This document shows, one piece after another, positions 31,606 through 43,585 of a stretch of 64,000 nucleotides of DNA. Position 1 is the first letter of the stretch; every line of letters begins with the position of its first letter. The DNA lies in the NCBI GenBank assembly GCA_025617745.1, contig CM046869.1:18864994-18928993 (forward strand), read 5' to 3'. Both the position numbers and the translations under genes were made by a program. The stretch is from Heliocidaris erythrogramma. Its lineage: Eukaryota; Echinodermata; Echinoidea; Camarodonta; Echinometridae. Below the pieces are notes generated by a model that worked only from the letters and a program-made list of their open reading frames with translations, did no database searches and was not told the DNA's origin.

Positions 31606-33015
31606 GTCAAATGACATCATGGTTAAGACGATACTTACCTGTCCTCGGAAGAGTCACAGTTGTCAAATCATTGTTGGTATTCAAATTAAACTACCTTATT
31701 CTGTCTCTCCCAAATGTAGGTGAAAATTTCTTGAAAGATATAAACGCTCAGTTTTATAGATTTATTTATTTTTTATTTTTTATTTATTTATTTATTTATT
31801 TATCTATTTTATTTGGGGGGGGGGGGTGGGTGGAACCCTGATAAAATAAGTAGAAATCAAATGTCGCAAAGTTACTCAGACGGAGGGGTCAGAATGATAG
31901 ATATAAACATACACTGCCAATCATTGAAAATTTCCTGGATTAAGAAATTGGTAAATGGCTCAATAGATAGTAATATCCTCTGTCTTTTAAAAAAAAATTC
32001 GCCTGGATTACAAGACTTGAAATTGTATATGGGAAATAATTATTTTCGAGAACTGGCAAGTAAAACAGAGAAACCTTTTTGGAAAGAAATGTTCACGGCT
32101 TATAGTACACTCTTATCTATGCAGTATGATACCATTTCTTGCCAACCCTTATGGAATAATGATTACATTAAAATAGGTAATACCTCAATTTATAACAAAA
32201 CGTGTAAAAAGGGAGTCCTCTTTGTCAATGATATTTTAGAGTCAAATGGTAATTTTCTCTTCTGAAAGACCTCCAAGAAAAGTATAATGTTCAAATAAAT
32301 TTTGTTTTCCATCGTGGATTATGTGACGCAATTAGACAAGGATACAAATGTACTACTTTTAAAAGGGTGCAACAACCCCTGCTCCCAGATACAATGGCAC
32401 TTGTTATGCAACGTATTAAAGGATGCTCACAAATCTATGCAATTTTATTGAAGAAAAGGAAAGTAGAATGTAAAAGCTTTCTTAAATGGAAATGTATTTT
32501 GGATTTGAATGACAAAAATTGGGAAACATATTGTTCTATCGCATTTAATTGTACGATGGATGTGGGCTTACGATGGTTCCAGTTTAAGATATTGCAACGT
32601 ATATTATATACGAATGATTTACTGTATAAAATGAATTTAGTCCCAATAAAAGAAAGTACATTTTGTAATGAACAAACTGAAACAGTTATCCATCTATGTG
32701 AATGTACACATGTTAAACATATTTGGAATAGGTTGGAGCACTGAATATACACTGGAACCGGAAATAATGATATTCTCACTGCAAGAAAAATTATTTGGTT
32801 TAAGAGGTACAAATAATTATGCATTGAATTGTGTGCTGATAGTGGTGCGACAGATGGTATATACTTGCAAAATAAAGAAACAACGGCCTGATTTTGATAA
32901 TATAAAAGTTTCGCTTATAAATCATTTCAAAAATGAAAAATACATTGCAGATTCGAATTGTAGAAATGATAAATTTGCAAAAATATGGTTTCAATTCAGG
33001 AATTTGTTTACATGA
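31606..33015 (+). pseudogene. L1/Tx1-like LINE, C-terminal region
   Basis: Frames 31611-31780, 31830-32265, 32280-32744 and 32820-33015 together give the region after RT: MTSWLRRYLPVLGRVTVVKS, LNYLILSLPNVGENF, then DKISRNQMSQSYSDGGVRMI and SLKISWIKKLV, then GLRWFQFKILQRILYTNDLL and a CCHC-like end (CNEQTETVIHLCECTHVKHI). This is the W..YL.P.GRVTVVKSL...DGG..M.DI pattern of L1/Tx1-like elements with a zf-RVT-type zinc motif. A (TTTA)n tract and G12 run (31765-31826) replace the FxW-W region, and further frameshifts are present. EN and RT cores are missing: 5'-truncated and dead. Confidence 0.85.
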
Positions 33016-33530
33016 CGATGCATCTTTAAATGGCGACTATTTCAGATATACACCGCCTTTGGTTGGCTTTCTTTGTGGGCATGTTCGTGTTCGTGTTCGT
33101 GTTCGCGCTGTTCGGCCGGAACAATGTGGTTGGAGGACCAATTTGTTTGTTTGTTGTTTTTTTTTGTTCTAAGCTGAATGGTGCGAACACGTGAACGGAG
33201 GTGCCGATTGGTGGTGCTGTATTTTCCAAATAACTAGCAGTGGCAGAAATAAGTATTTGTATACCACAATATTCAAAAGATGATATATGTATGTGTTTGT
33301 ATTGTTTCGCCTTTTCTTCATGGATTCCATGAATACACGATTGAAAATATGTTTGTCTTCTGTGAACCCGACAGTTCAAGAAACATTTGTATTTTGAATT
33401 ATTTTGAATTATTATTGTATTATGTATTTACATTATAAATGTGTTTTACCTTGAAGTTTTTTGTTAATTTGTTACGAATGAATATCAATAAAATCCCTGT
33501 GAAGGGAAAAATATTGAAAAAAATAGGCAG
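33016..33530 (+). mobile_element. Probable 3' UTR of the L1/Tx1-like LINE
   Basis: Follows the last coding stop. It contains a gttcgt hexamer repeat (33079-33104) and an AATAAAA (33487-33493) followed by A-rich sequence, consistent with a LINE end. Confidence 0.5.
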
Positions 33531-34476
33531 AAATAGATAAATTCATTATTCCTTCTGACTCTTATATATTACAATCTTCCTTTGCCAAATGCTGGCAATA
33601 ACCAGCCATGATATACATGTAGATTTATTCATAATATCATATTGCTAGCTACATGTAAGCTATTCTCTTTAACCATTTAAAGAAACGCTGATGCTTTTCA
33701 CATCAATAATGTATCTAATTATGAACAAGGTACTATCTACATGCATGATATAGTGTGTTTCTTCAAAAAGAAAACCCAACTCTCTCCAGCAACATTATAA
33801 ATATAACTTGATTTATTATAATGCATCGTAAAAAGAGGAATTTTGTCCCTTTTCATATGCTACCACATTTGTGATGATAGATCCTGGGATCATTGAACTA
33901 AACAATTTTAAAACAGCAATGTAAATATTGATTTGCGTTCGAGTGTGAGATGTATTCCCTTACATAATGAATGACAATTCTTTGAATCTCACTGCTTTCT
34001 CGAGCTCACACTTACAGCGGTCATTTGGAGCCTGTAATGTATTCAAATTTATGCACATTTCTTCTCTGAGCACCTAGTGACGAGCTTTTCCATTACCCTG
34101 CTTTTTATAAGTGAGCCTGAATGCTTGGAATCCAGTTTGCATACATTACTTGTTGCTATGTCCGGAAAGCTTTGAGGTTGTCAAGAACAACCTTTGTTGG
34201 AAAGGTATGTATAAAATTTGCATACATGTTCAAAGCGGTCTATTTTGGAATCGTATCTCATTCAAGTTTGCATGCATGTTGAATTATGAAGGAAACATGA
34301 AATATCCCTCTTTTTTTAGGCTATTTGTCTTTATCACTTGTTCTGTTCCTTTTACAATGGAATTACACTTTGCATTACTTCTGTGCGCAAACCACTTTCG
34401 GCATCACTCAATTAAAACCTTTTAAATTTATCCATGCATGAACATATCATTACATGCTCGGTATCATAATAATAAC
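33531..34476. other. Intergenic, nothing recognised
   Basis: AT-rich. A 104-residue cysteine- and phenylalanine-rich frame at 34111-34425 has no family signature and I do not call it. Confidence 0.5.
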
Positions 34477-34923
34477 ATAGGTTTTTGCGGTCAATTTCGT
34501 AAGTTCAGTCAAATTCATACTACGTGCATTCAATTTAGAAGAATTTGGCCGTGTACAAGCATTTAAGCATTTAAATTAATATTTCATGCATTCGTATTAG
34601 TACTTTTATCAATCCAATTTAGACTAATTTCATTCAAATTCTCAAAAAATGCATCAAATTCGTAAAACGGTCATTCAATTTAGAACAGGAGGTGATGCGA
34701 TTGCGCAATACCGTAATTCCAGCATTCAAATTCATTTCAGAGCATTCTTTTTCGCGCATTGAGCATTCGTAATATATGTCGAACACATTTTATTTGGTTG
34801 TTATTCTTTATTAATTTTGATATATTGGTTTCGAATTGCATATGAGCTTTTATGTATTCTTTTATTCATATAAGCTTCTTGTAATGAATTCATGTTTATA
34901 TCATCTACATAGTGACTTGTATG

Positions 34924-35867
34924 AAAGATCACATTGCAAGAAAATTCCATCAAAATAAATATTGGCTTAATACTTATTATTGCATAGATGGCATAAATTA
35001 TACAAGGTTATCCAAATTCAACGCTTGGAAACATTTGAATTAATGATTATTATCAATTATAAAACGGTAAAATACAGCCCCCGATATAGCAGCTGAAGAG
35101 CTCCTTGAACGCTGCTGAGATGTGTGACGACACACAGGACCAGTCCTGTCTAAGCAGACGATGTCCCATAACATCTTACACTTTTTTCAGTGCCTGTTTT
35201 GTCATCTCCTCTTCACTTATTTCTCTTACTTGACTAGCGTCAGTCTTAGTGTTAGTCTGTTGCCTCACTCTTAACTTCGTGTATGGTATTATTTTGATGA
35301 AAAATGCAGCGTTAAAAAATAAAAGAATCAGTCACTTGTAAACAAAATAAGACGCCATTGTATTTTCAGCTGCTTGCACCGGGGCATGTTCGGCGTTTCA
35401 AGAGGGAACGAATACAATCTGTGATATTATTCGGAGGGCTTTTCAATTTGAAAGTGGGGTTTATTTCATTGATCATTGACCCTTCTCCTGTGTATTTACT
35501 ATCAAACGGTTTTAGTTATCAGAATCAGTTCACTTTCCCTTTTAGAATGGTGTGAAATAAGGTCATGTTAAATATACCAAACTCTTTATAATTTGATAAA
35601 TAATTGCATTGCAATTACGTTCATTCATTATAGGACGTCGTCTGCTTAAGCAGGATCGATCCCTTGTGTGACGACATCAAAACATCGCTATATTTCTGGC
35701 GAATCCTCGGATATTCCAGATGCTTAGAAGAGCTTTTATTTGTGTTGTTTTTATAATCATCAGATACGCAGTTGACATAAAACTTATACGATTGCCATCT
35801 GTAAGCTTCCCAGTTTCTAGTGATACGTTAATTGCCATATTTGTGATTTTCTTGCAATGTGATCTTT
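34924..35867. mobile_element. 944-bp TIR element, AAAGATCACATTGC ends
   Basis: Ends AAAGATCACATTGCAAGAAAAT and inverse. The interior is nearly identical to 61795-62731 in reverse orientation. Internal words are inverted (tgtctaagcagacgatgtcc near 35147, ggacgtcgtctgcttaagca near 35633). No transposase frame. The close match of the two copies implies recent activity. Confidence 0.85.
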
Positions 35868-35941
35868 AACACTGGGAGTAAAATGCCTAAAGATTTGTTT
35901 ACAAATTAAAAATTCCTCCCCAGTCAAGCTTCTTCGTTTAC
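35868..35941 (-). repeat. Fragment of the 288-bp unit end
   Basis: aacactgggagtaaaatgcc then aaagatttgtttacaaatt and cctccccagtcaagcttctt match one end of the tandem unit in reverse. It abuts the right end of the 944-bp element, which ends in the shared letters gatcttt. Confidence 0.8.
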
Positions 35942-36582
35942 ATCTACATATATTTTAGCAATTTTTATAACATTATTGACTTACTTTTCTCTAATTTATG
36001 GTCTAACAAGTTTACACAATAATTGTTCATACTTTGAAGTGAAGATCTATTTCATAATGCTATATTGTAAGTGGGTGCAATAACTAATAAAGTTATTTAG
36101 GAAAATTATTTCTTTCATAAAGTATCTGTGTTTTTCGTTGGGGAGGGTTGGGGTATTGAGTTTAAGTCCATGAGAGTGCGTCTCAAATGGAAGCGTAATT
36201 TGGAGTGGTGTAGACTTGTATTATATACAAGCTATAAGGCCTATGGAATGGAACTGAGTAATAAAAAGGAAGGCTAACCACGCATTACAAAACAATTTAT
36301 TTCAAAGTAAATTAATTAAAAGTCGAAATACCAAATAAACATGCTAAATTGAATGGACGTATTACGAATTCGAATGCCCACGTGCGAATTTGAATGCTCC
36401 TAATTGACTTTTTATTTTGAGTGAGAAAAGTGTTAAATTGTTTGATCTAAGTGCGAATTTGAATGACCGAAATATCAAGTTGAATGATGAATTTTACGGT
36501 GCAGATTTTTTTCGCTAATTTGAATGACTCTTATATCAAATTGAATGAAAAAAAGTCCGAAATTGACCGCAAAAACCTATAA

Positions 36583-36834
36583 TATTGGATTTATATAGCG
36601 CTCATATCCACCATGAATGGTGCTCAAGGCGATCCAATATTACCCCGGCTCTAGCTAGGCTACCGATTTCGGGACTCACAGCATTCAAGGAATTAATTCC
36701 TGCCGGTACCCATTTAACACCTGGGTGGAGAGTGGCAAATGTAGATTAATGTCTTGCCAAAGAACAGTAGTGCCGTGCCGGGTTCGAACCCACAACCTTC
36801 CCATCTCCAGTCAAGTGTTTAAACCACTCGACTT
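36583..36834 (-). mobile_element. SINE, tRNA head, minus orientation
   Basis: Read on the minus strand: a tRNA-like head with B box GGTTCGAACCC (about 36777-36790), the body ggcaagacattaatctacat, an acccaggtgttaaatgggta-type segment, and a tail with gagcgctatataa near 36595. The same family is seen at 46043-46192 (plus) and 25428-25560, and the tail type recurs at 58006-58165. Typical of echinoderm-like SINEs. Confidence 0.8.
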
Positions 36835-37480
36835 TTCATATGAAAAAGGATGAATTAAACACTGATATGAATGATAAGAATTTATCCAGACATAATTATT
36901 TTTCTAGGAAATTTAAGGGGAAATGTTGGGTTTCCCTTTTTAGAGAAACGCACTGTATGATGACAGTTATCTGAAAGAGATGAAAGTAACCGACTATAGA
37001 CTGGTAGTGTTCATTATAAGTTTCTGTTGTTGCTGTATTCACTCACATTGGTACATTTAATTTACTTCTTTAAAATATGTACTTAAGGTATGCCACATCG
37101 GTAATTTTTTTTTTAATGGGTCATCGGTCTGTTGTCCCCTATCCTATAAAACTTTAAATTGCTGACTTGTTTAGCAGTTTACTCAGCAGTTCACTCAGCA
37201 TAACATCATTTATTGATTATGTAATCATGTTACACTTGATGCGTCAATACCCAAACCTCACATGATGCACTCATGATTAAAACAAATATTGGGTAAGAAG
37301 GGAATGTACATGTTTGTCGAGTAAAATATATTTTCTGAGTAAATTTCACCCAACACAGGTGGACTGGGGCAGGGCGTGTTGAAATTTTATCCAGCAGATG
37401 TTTACACAACAAACTTGACATGGTCAGCTTTTAGACCAATATTGCGATATTTTTTTTTGAGGGTTAACTGTACACTATCC
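36835..37480. other. Intergenic, nothing recognised
   Basis: AT-rich, with a tandem ctcagcagttca pair near 37180. Confidence 0.45.
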
Positions 37481-37520
37481 ATTAGACATAATTTATATAT
37501 ACACATATATACATGTGTGT

Positions 37521-37553
<33 letters not shown>

Positions 37554-37886
37554 CAGCAATGTAAATACCCATATGAGAGCCTACCCAGGGTAGCGACAAT
37601 AAATTAAAACATATGGGACACCTGTGATATATTGTTGGAAGTGTTATACCTTGGAAATCATACCTTGGAAGTGGACTTAAGTTATGCAAAACTTATTTGC
37701 CCCTCTGCAACCATAAAGCTGAATTATATTCTATGTGATAGACTCTTATGTTATCTACCCTGGGTTGACTATAAAATGGCCAGAAACATACGTATAATGT
37801 TTAAGTTCCCTAATCGATCCGGGGTTGGTCTACCCGGGGTATAGGGCCCCCGGGTAGACTCTCATGTGGGTATTTCCATTGCTATA
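37554..37886. mobile_element. ~330-bp MITE in TA repeats, AGCAATG ends
   Basis: The left end agcaatgtaaatacccatat then gagagcctaccc is inverted at the right (gggtagactctcatgtgggt then atttccattgct). It is flanked by TA tracts (37528-37551 and 37884-37901), fitting TA-targeted integration. Confidence 0.8.
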
Positions 37887-37902
37887 TATATATATATATA
37901 TA

Positions 37903-38899
37903 CAGCCCTGGAAAAAATCATTAGACCAGCTGCATTTGGAGGCATACAGGTAGTGTTAAGTCCATTGTCTATGGGACTAGGACAATGATTATTAACAGCA
38001 TATTCATTATTAATGGACTAATACTCCCCATTACAATTAGGTTTGTGACAATTACCCCAGGACAATTACCCCTAGGACGACAATGACAAGGCCAAACTGC
38101 CCCACACAAATTTCCCCAGAAATTTCCCTTATTTTCCTATGAGAAAGGGTTTTTGACCACATAATAGACAATTAATGTCTGAGAGGATGAATTTCAAGTG
38201 TTACTTGTCTTGGTTTGAGCACAATGGTCTGCTCATGATTCTACTGAGAATATTTGAAGTTACATATATTAAATTGAAGACAATAGAAATTTGAAGTTAT
38301 TGAAAAAGAAAAGATTCTACAGCTACATGAATGAGCTGCTGTGAAGAGAAAAAATGCAACCCCTTATACATTTAGACAGAATGTCACAAGGCATGGCTGC
38401 TATCTTCAAATGTACATGTAGCAATATTCCACCAAGAACTGAACAAACTGGTCCAAGAGAAGTGAACATGGCTTAACAAGACAATCTGGTATACCTCCTG
38501 GACGGTTATCCCAGAGACCATTACTGTCAGAACATTTTTCCCAAACCTTCCTTCCCCTGGAGAATATCCCCAGGACAATTATCCTCTCAGATATTTTCAT
38601 TGCGTTAGTTAATCTGAAGTATCCATCCATTTGGGGGTAAATGCCTCTATGCCATTAGATCTAATTATCCTTTGGGGATAATTGTCCGGGGGGGGGGGGA
38701 ATTGTCCCAGGGGTAATTACCCTGGGGGCAATTGTCCCAGGGGTTAGTTATTGTATAGGGTAATTGTTTTAGGGAGTAGTCATGTAATCATTATGACTTA
38801 GCTGGTAGAAATCAATTTGAAAGTTAAATTACTGATGTAGTCAACACTTCCCACATAAGCCTTTAAAAGGAGCTGGTCTAATAAATTTTTCCAGGTCTG
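37903..38899. mobile_element. ~1-kb Tc1/mariner-like element, CAGCCCTGGAAAAAATCA ends
   Basis: The left end CAGCCCTGGAAAAAATCATT then agaccag is inverted at the right (ctggtctaataaatttttcc then aggtctg), with TATATA flanks. The interior is full of degenerate words around ggacaattacccc and their inverse (ggggataattgtcc), including a G12 tract at 38688-38699. No transposase remains. Its short cousin is at 24574-24787. Confidence 0.8.
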
Positions 38900-39006
38900 T
38901 ATATATATATATATGCAACAATCATTATTTAATAATGCTAATAAATTATTAATGGTATTATTAATGACATTATTTATTAATTTATATTAATGATACTAAT
39001 TAATCA

Positions 39007-39420
39007 TCATTATTTACAAACGTGTATTTCAATTGTGACGTCTTCGTGGCGTATTTATCATTTTAAGATGGTTTTGAGCTGTAAAGCGTTTCCAAGATAA
39101 TGCGCCGGGTTACTTATAAACTAATTGCGCATTGTCTTGGAAACGTTACATGGATACAATTTCGAAAGTTTGTCATTCACTTGATAAAGCATCATTATTT
39201 ACAAACGTGTATTTCAATTGTGACGTCTTCGTGGCGTATTTATCATTTTAAGCTGGTTTTGAGCTGTAAAGCGTTTCCAAGATAATGCGCCCGGTTACTT
39301 ATAAACTAATTGCGCATTGTCTTGGAAACGCTACATGGATACAATTTCGAAAGTTTGTCATTCACTTGATAAAGACGGTGTGAATACCGCCGAAAGTTCG
39401 TGAGAGAAAATAAAGAAGTT
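39007..39420 (+). repeat. 185-bp tandem dimer with hammerhead-like 3' motif
   Basis: Direct copies start at 39007 and 39192 (period 185; about 98% alike). Each contains a ~20-bp inverted pair (gcgtttccaagataatgcgc and gcgcattgtcttggaaacg). The second copy continues into ttgataaagacggtgtgaat then accgccgaaagttcgtgaga (39365-39406), which has the layout of a type I hammerhead core: (c)tgatnaa, stem cggt/accg, then gaaa. The core differs from the consensus (A for G in CUGAUGA). Penelope-like elements and retrozyme-type repeats show such dimers. Confidence 0.75.
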
Positions 39421-39439
39421 GGATAAAAGCATGAAATTT

Positions 39440-39452
39440 TTGTAATAATAAT

Positions 39453-39482
<30 letters not shown>
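39440..39482. repeat. (AAT)n and (TA)n microsatellite
   Basis: aataataataat then pure TA up to the next element. Confidence 0.95.
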
Positions 39483-39483
<1 letters not shown>

Positions 39484-41122
39484 CAGTTAACAACAAAATT
39501 ATTCATACCCCTTGGAAAATTCTGTTTTTTTGCATTTTTCCTAAAAATGAATGGTTAACTGAATTTAATTACACATCACTTGAATACATTTAGTTATTAT
39601 CTGCAAATGAATGCTGTTTCTGGTTTCACCTCATTTGCATAACAATAGAAAAGGTGAATTATCCAAACTGGGTGATGTTCAAAATTATTCATACCTTTGG
39701 TAATCTATTGACTTTTGTCAATCAGTATGAATCCAGTCCTTGTGATTAATGCTCGTAACACTTTCTTCACACTGTCACAATGCTTCTGGAGGTCTCTACT
39801 GAGATATCAGGCCAATACCTGGTTTCCAATGGCCCAATCTCCTTGAGGATGTTGTCCACACATGCCATCACCTGGTCTTCAGGGGATTCGATGGATTTAA
39901 AGCAGATTTTGTGGTTGCAGGTGGTGTAGTTTTAGACGTCATAAGGATAGGACTGTGATATTGATATTTTCGTTAATATTCCTTACATTTTAATGACAAT
40001 TCTGTATCTAAGTTGAAACAAAGCACTCTTCCTGGAGAGACTTCCCTGGAGGCATTCACTGTTGCACTGTCAAGGGAAGGTATTTCCTGATACTTTTGTT
40101 CCATTATTATTAAGAATGTTTAGGTAGGCCATGGTAGTTGTCTAAAGGTTGGATGGTGCCAATTTTATCAGTTTATTCAGTTACACTGATTGACACATTT
40201 TTTATATGGACACCTGCAAGTGGATACTCTGATTGAAGCTTAAAATACTGATCTTTATGTTCCAGTGCACTGTCAAAGTGGTAGCATTTTGTGCACTGCA
40301 GCTGGTAACATGGAGGGCATATGGTAAGGATTGTAGCTTTCATACCAAAGATACAAAGAATATACCATATGAAGATTGATATACAGTAACAGTCAATATG
40401 GGATGTGTATGGTACTCAAAGGTTACATACTGTTATTCATGGTGACCTGACATTAGAGTCATGCAATGACTTTAATATCACCAACATGGCCTTCCTGAGC
40501 ACTCTGATTAAGAATGGGGCCAATGAATAAAGGTGAACCCTCCCACAGGCAGTGCAAAAGGGAAGGGCTCCTCAGGAATGGTGCTTTGCTTCATAAGTAG
40601 ATACAGAATTTTCAATAAAATGCATGGAATAAATGACCGAAAATTTCAATATCATAGTCCTGTCATCATGAAGTCGATAACTGCATCACCTGTAGGACAC
40701 GAAATCTAATGAACTCCCTGAAGGTCAGGTGAAGGCATGTGTGGACACATCCTCAAGGAGATTGAGCCATTGGAGAACAGGTACTGGCCCGATATCCCAG
40801 CAGAGACCCCTCCGGAAGCCTTGTGACGGTGTATTAAAATAAAGTGAATTACAAGCAATAATCACAAGGATCGGATTCATACTGATTGACAAAGTCAATA
40901 AATCACCAAGGGTATGAATAATTTTGAACATCGCCCAGTTTGGATAACTCACCTTTTCTATTGTTATGCAAATCAGGGGAAACTGGAAACGGCATTCATT
41001 TGCAGATGATAACTAAATGTATTCAAGTGATGTGCAAGTAACTTCATTTAACCATTCATTTTTAGGAAAAATGCAAAAAACTAGAATTTTCCAAGGGGTA
41101 TGAATAATTTTGTTGTTAACTG
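39484..41122. mobile_element. 1.64-kb Tc1/mariner-like element with ~480-bp inverted arms
   Basis: Starts CAGTTAACAACAAAATTATT then cataccccttgg and ends with the inverse; TA flanks are present. Inverted similarity extends far inward, for example gtccacacatgccatcacct (39853) against aggtgaaggcatgtgtggac (40726). The length is that of a full Tc1 element, but both arms are arranged as a giant palindrome and no transposase frame of useful size survives, so it is a long-arm non-autonomous derivative. Confidence 0.82.
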
Positions 41123-41145
41123 TATATGTGTGTGTGTGTGTGAGG

Positions 41146-41156
<11 letters not shown>

Positions 41157-41203
<47 letters not shown>
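41157..41203. repeat. (TA)n microsatellite
   Basis: TA repeats after a TG stretch at 41128-41156. Confidence 0.9.
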
Positions 41204-41204
<1 letters not shown>

Positions 41205-41245
41205 GTATGTAGAGATTTAAATGGGAGAACGTATAGATGAAATAG

Positions 41246-41428
41246 AATTAAAATAAAGTTCAATCAGAGAATAATGACACAGCAGATATATCCACAGGTT
41301 GATTTCCACAAGCGCTTTCAATATTTATTTCTTCAGGTGGAAGAAATTGAAAGTGCTTGGGGAAATCAACCTGTGGATATATCTGCTGTGTCATTATTCT
41401 CTGAGTGAACTTTATTTTAATTATATAT
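41246..41428. repeat. 183-bp hairpin with ~80-bp arms
   Basis: aattaaaataaagttcaatc then agagaataatgacacagcag at the left, its near-perfect inverse at the right, with a short loop around ttcaggtggaag. Followed by TA repeats. It can be read as an inverted dimer of a retroelement end. Confidence 0.85.
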
Positions 41429-41459
41429 ATATATACATACATATATATTGTATCCAGCA

Positions 41460-43475
41460 CTGAAAATTATCATTTTCCAGGTAACTCTAGAAATCTTTGT
41501 TGGTGTATGTGCGTGCTATAGGAGATTGAGTGCTGTATTATTGCTCTTTGGATACTGTAAATAAGACACAGTAAATATACTGTTTTGAAGTTTGTACAAG
41601 AGGTGGTTAAACATGTATGTACCTTGTTTAAATATATTTCTTCTTTCAGACAGATTTAAAGAAAAGAGGGAGAATTCATTTTCCTTTATTTTTCACATTG
41701 GCGGACTCAGGAGGGGTGGGGGTGTCGGCCTTGGGGGCACATTAAGGACACATTTAGTACCAAAAAAAAGACAAATGCCCCCTAATTGTTGGCCTGAGTG
41801 AAAAATGGCACCTGAAATGTGAAAACCTCATTTCATTGTTGCTTGTTAGAGAATCTTTGGACTTGTAGCCCCGCAATAAGAAAATCCTGAGTCCATTGCT
41901 GTTTTCATGTTGTTAATTTTCAAAATGGCGGTTCTAATAATCTTTGACTATTCTACTGTATATCCCACACGTTTACAGGTATAATATAATTATGGACATA
42001 TAATCATGGTAAATTTAACTTTTCATTCATATTTGTTCTCATATGGAAGCTCTAATACAATATTTTATGTGGTCAACATACTGAGACAAAATAAACGGAA
42101 ATTCCCGATAGACATAAGAAAGACCGTCACACAACGGCCTGATTCCTGTCAATAATTATTATCGTGTATATAACTGTAACTGTTTTTTTTTTCTCAACCT
42201 GTGTCTATGAAATACTAGCCATGCTTACTTATAGACTCCTCCACTTATGCAATTACAGTGTTTACATTATACCAATAATTATCCCTTTATCAGTGTAAAG
42301 CACAACCAAATGCATTAAATTATGATTATGTTATATCTATGTTTCAACTTATATAATTGTTATGTTCCTGTTCTTAATTTTCATATGTACTGTTTAAAAA
42401 TGCTTGTGTAAATCAATCAACTCTGAAACTTCGAAAATTGTATATCTTAGAGGTATTAATTTTTAAAAAGCATCCCTCTAGCCCCACCCTTGCATATTTT
42501 GGGTACGGTTGTACATAATGCTCTGGCGAAATTTCCTGCGCGGTCTATATTTTGCACCAGCCGAACTATCACCTTTAGCCCTGGACCAAGCACTAAACTT
42601 AACCATGCTAACTCTAAACCCAAACTAATCGGAGCACCTTTTGTGCAGCAGACATGAAGTCAAAAGCGCACAGAACAATTAAAAAAAGTAGTATGACATT
42701 TTTAGATTACCTTGTCAAAAACAAAGGGACATGTATAATACACAAATGCCCCAAACTGATGATAAAATTGCAACTTACGTTTCAAAATGTAGATGATATC
42801 AACGTATTCCAAGACTCTGGCCAGTTCAGTCGACAGATATAAATGTCAAAAGAATTAAACAAAGATATTGTCCAACGTCATGTGTGTAACTGCCTTAGCT
42901 GCTGATATTTTTCTTTATGAGAGAATATGTAAAACGCAAAGAGGAACTGCAGAGCACACACGAGTAATTCATCCGCTCGCAATGCATTTTGGACCCCGTA
43001 CCAAAGATGATGTAATGGTAGCTGATCAAATGTATTCATATAAAATAGAATACTTGTCCGCTGTAAATCTATTCAAGAAAAATGGAAATCACATTCTTTC
43101 ATGTTTAACCGTATATGGAAGCTTGGACGTCTTTGTGTATTTTGGAGGAACTATTTGATCTGCAGTGCTTTCCACTCTTCACAGCAGTGAAAAGTCATAG
43201 TTCGTGATTGGCCTAATTTCAGCCTTCACAGTATTTGTTGTAGCCAAATACGTGCCCAAAATAAATTACCTAATTTTGTAGTACCATCAGTGTAGTTCTG
43301 TCATTTTCTAGAAATATTATTGAAAGATAGGTTTTTGATGTGCTTCAATTTAACACTTTTTTTCTATGGGGGCCTGTAAATTACTGGCGTGTGCCCTACA
43401 GAATTGTATAAATTCGCTGACGGAGATGGCGCCCTGGGACCTGGCTCTTTGTCGTTTATGTTAGAGCTAGAGAAA
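41460..43475. other. Intergenic, nothing firmly recognised
   Basis: Contains a 96-residue frame at 42868-43158 and a 62-residue frame at 42654-42842. Neither resembles a family I know, and splice-like boundaries are not convincing. Otherwise AT-rich. Confidence 0.5.
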
Positions 43476-43545
43476 GGAAGAGAGAGAGAGAGAGAGAGAG
43501 TGTGTGTGTGTGTAAGCAAGAGAGAGGGAGAGAAAGAGAGTAAGC

Positions 43546-43578
<33 letters not shown>

Positions 43579-43585
43579 GGGGGAG
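43476..43585. repeat. (GA)n/(GT)n microsatellite ending in G16
   Basis: agagag and gtgtgt tracts then a G16 run at 43568-43583. Confidence 0.95.

Larger units (their letters stand above)
34477..36580. mobile_element. 2.1-kb TIR element with GAATTTGAATG-rich body, host of two insertions
   Basis: The left end ataggtttttgcggtcaatt then tcgtaa is inverted at the right end (gaaattgaccgcaaaaacctat). Both flanks of the body are packed with words such as attcaaattcgt and gaatttgaatg, inverted relative to each other. The middle holds the 944-bp element (34924-35867) and a 288-bp-unit fragment (35868-35941). The right end lies 2-3 bp from the SINE at 36583. Confidence 0.75.

Noticed and set aside
33026..33379. 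117-residue minus-strand frame
   Set aside because: Overlaps the probable LINE 3' UTR and a hexamer repeat, with no family signature.
42868..43158. 96-residue frame as a possible gene
   Set aside because: No recognised domain, no convincing splice sites, and composition like its surroundings; could be an exon, but there is no support.
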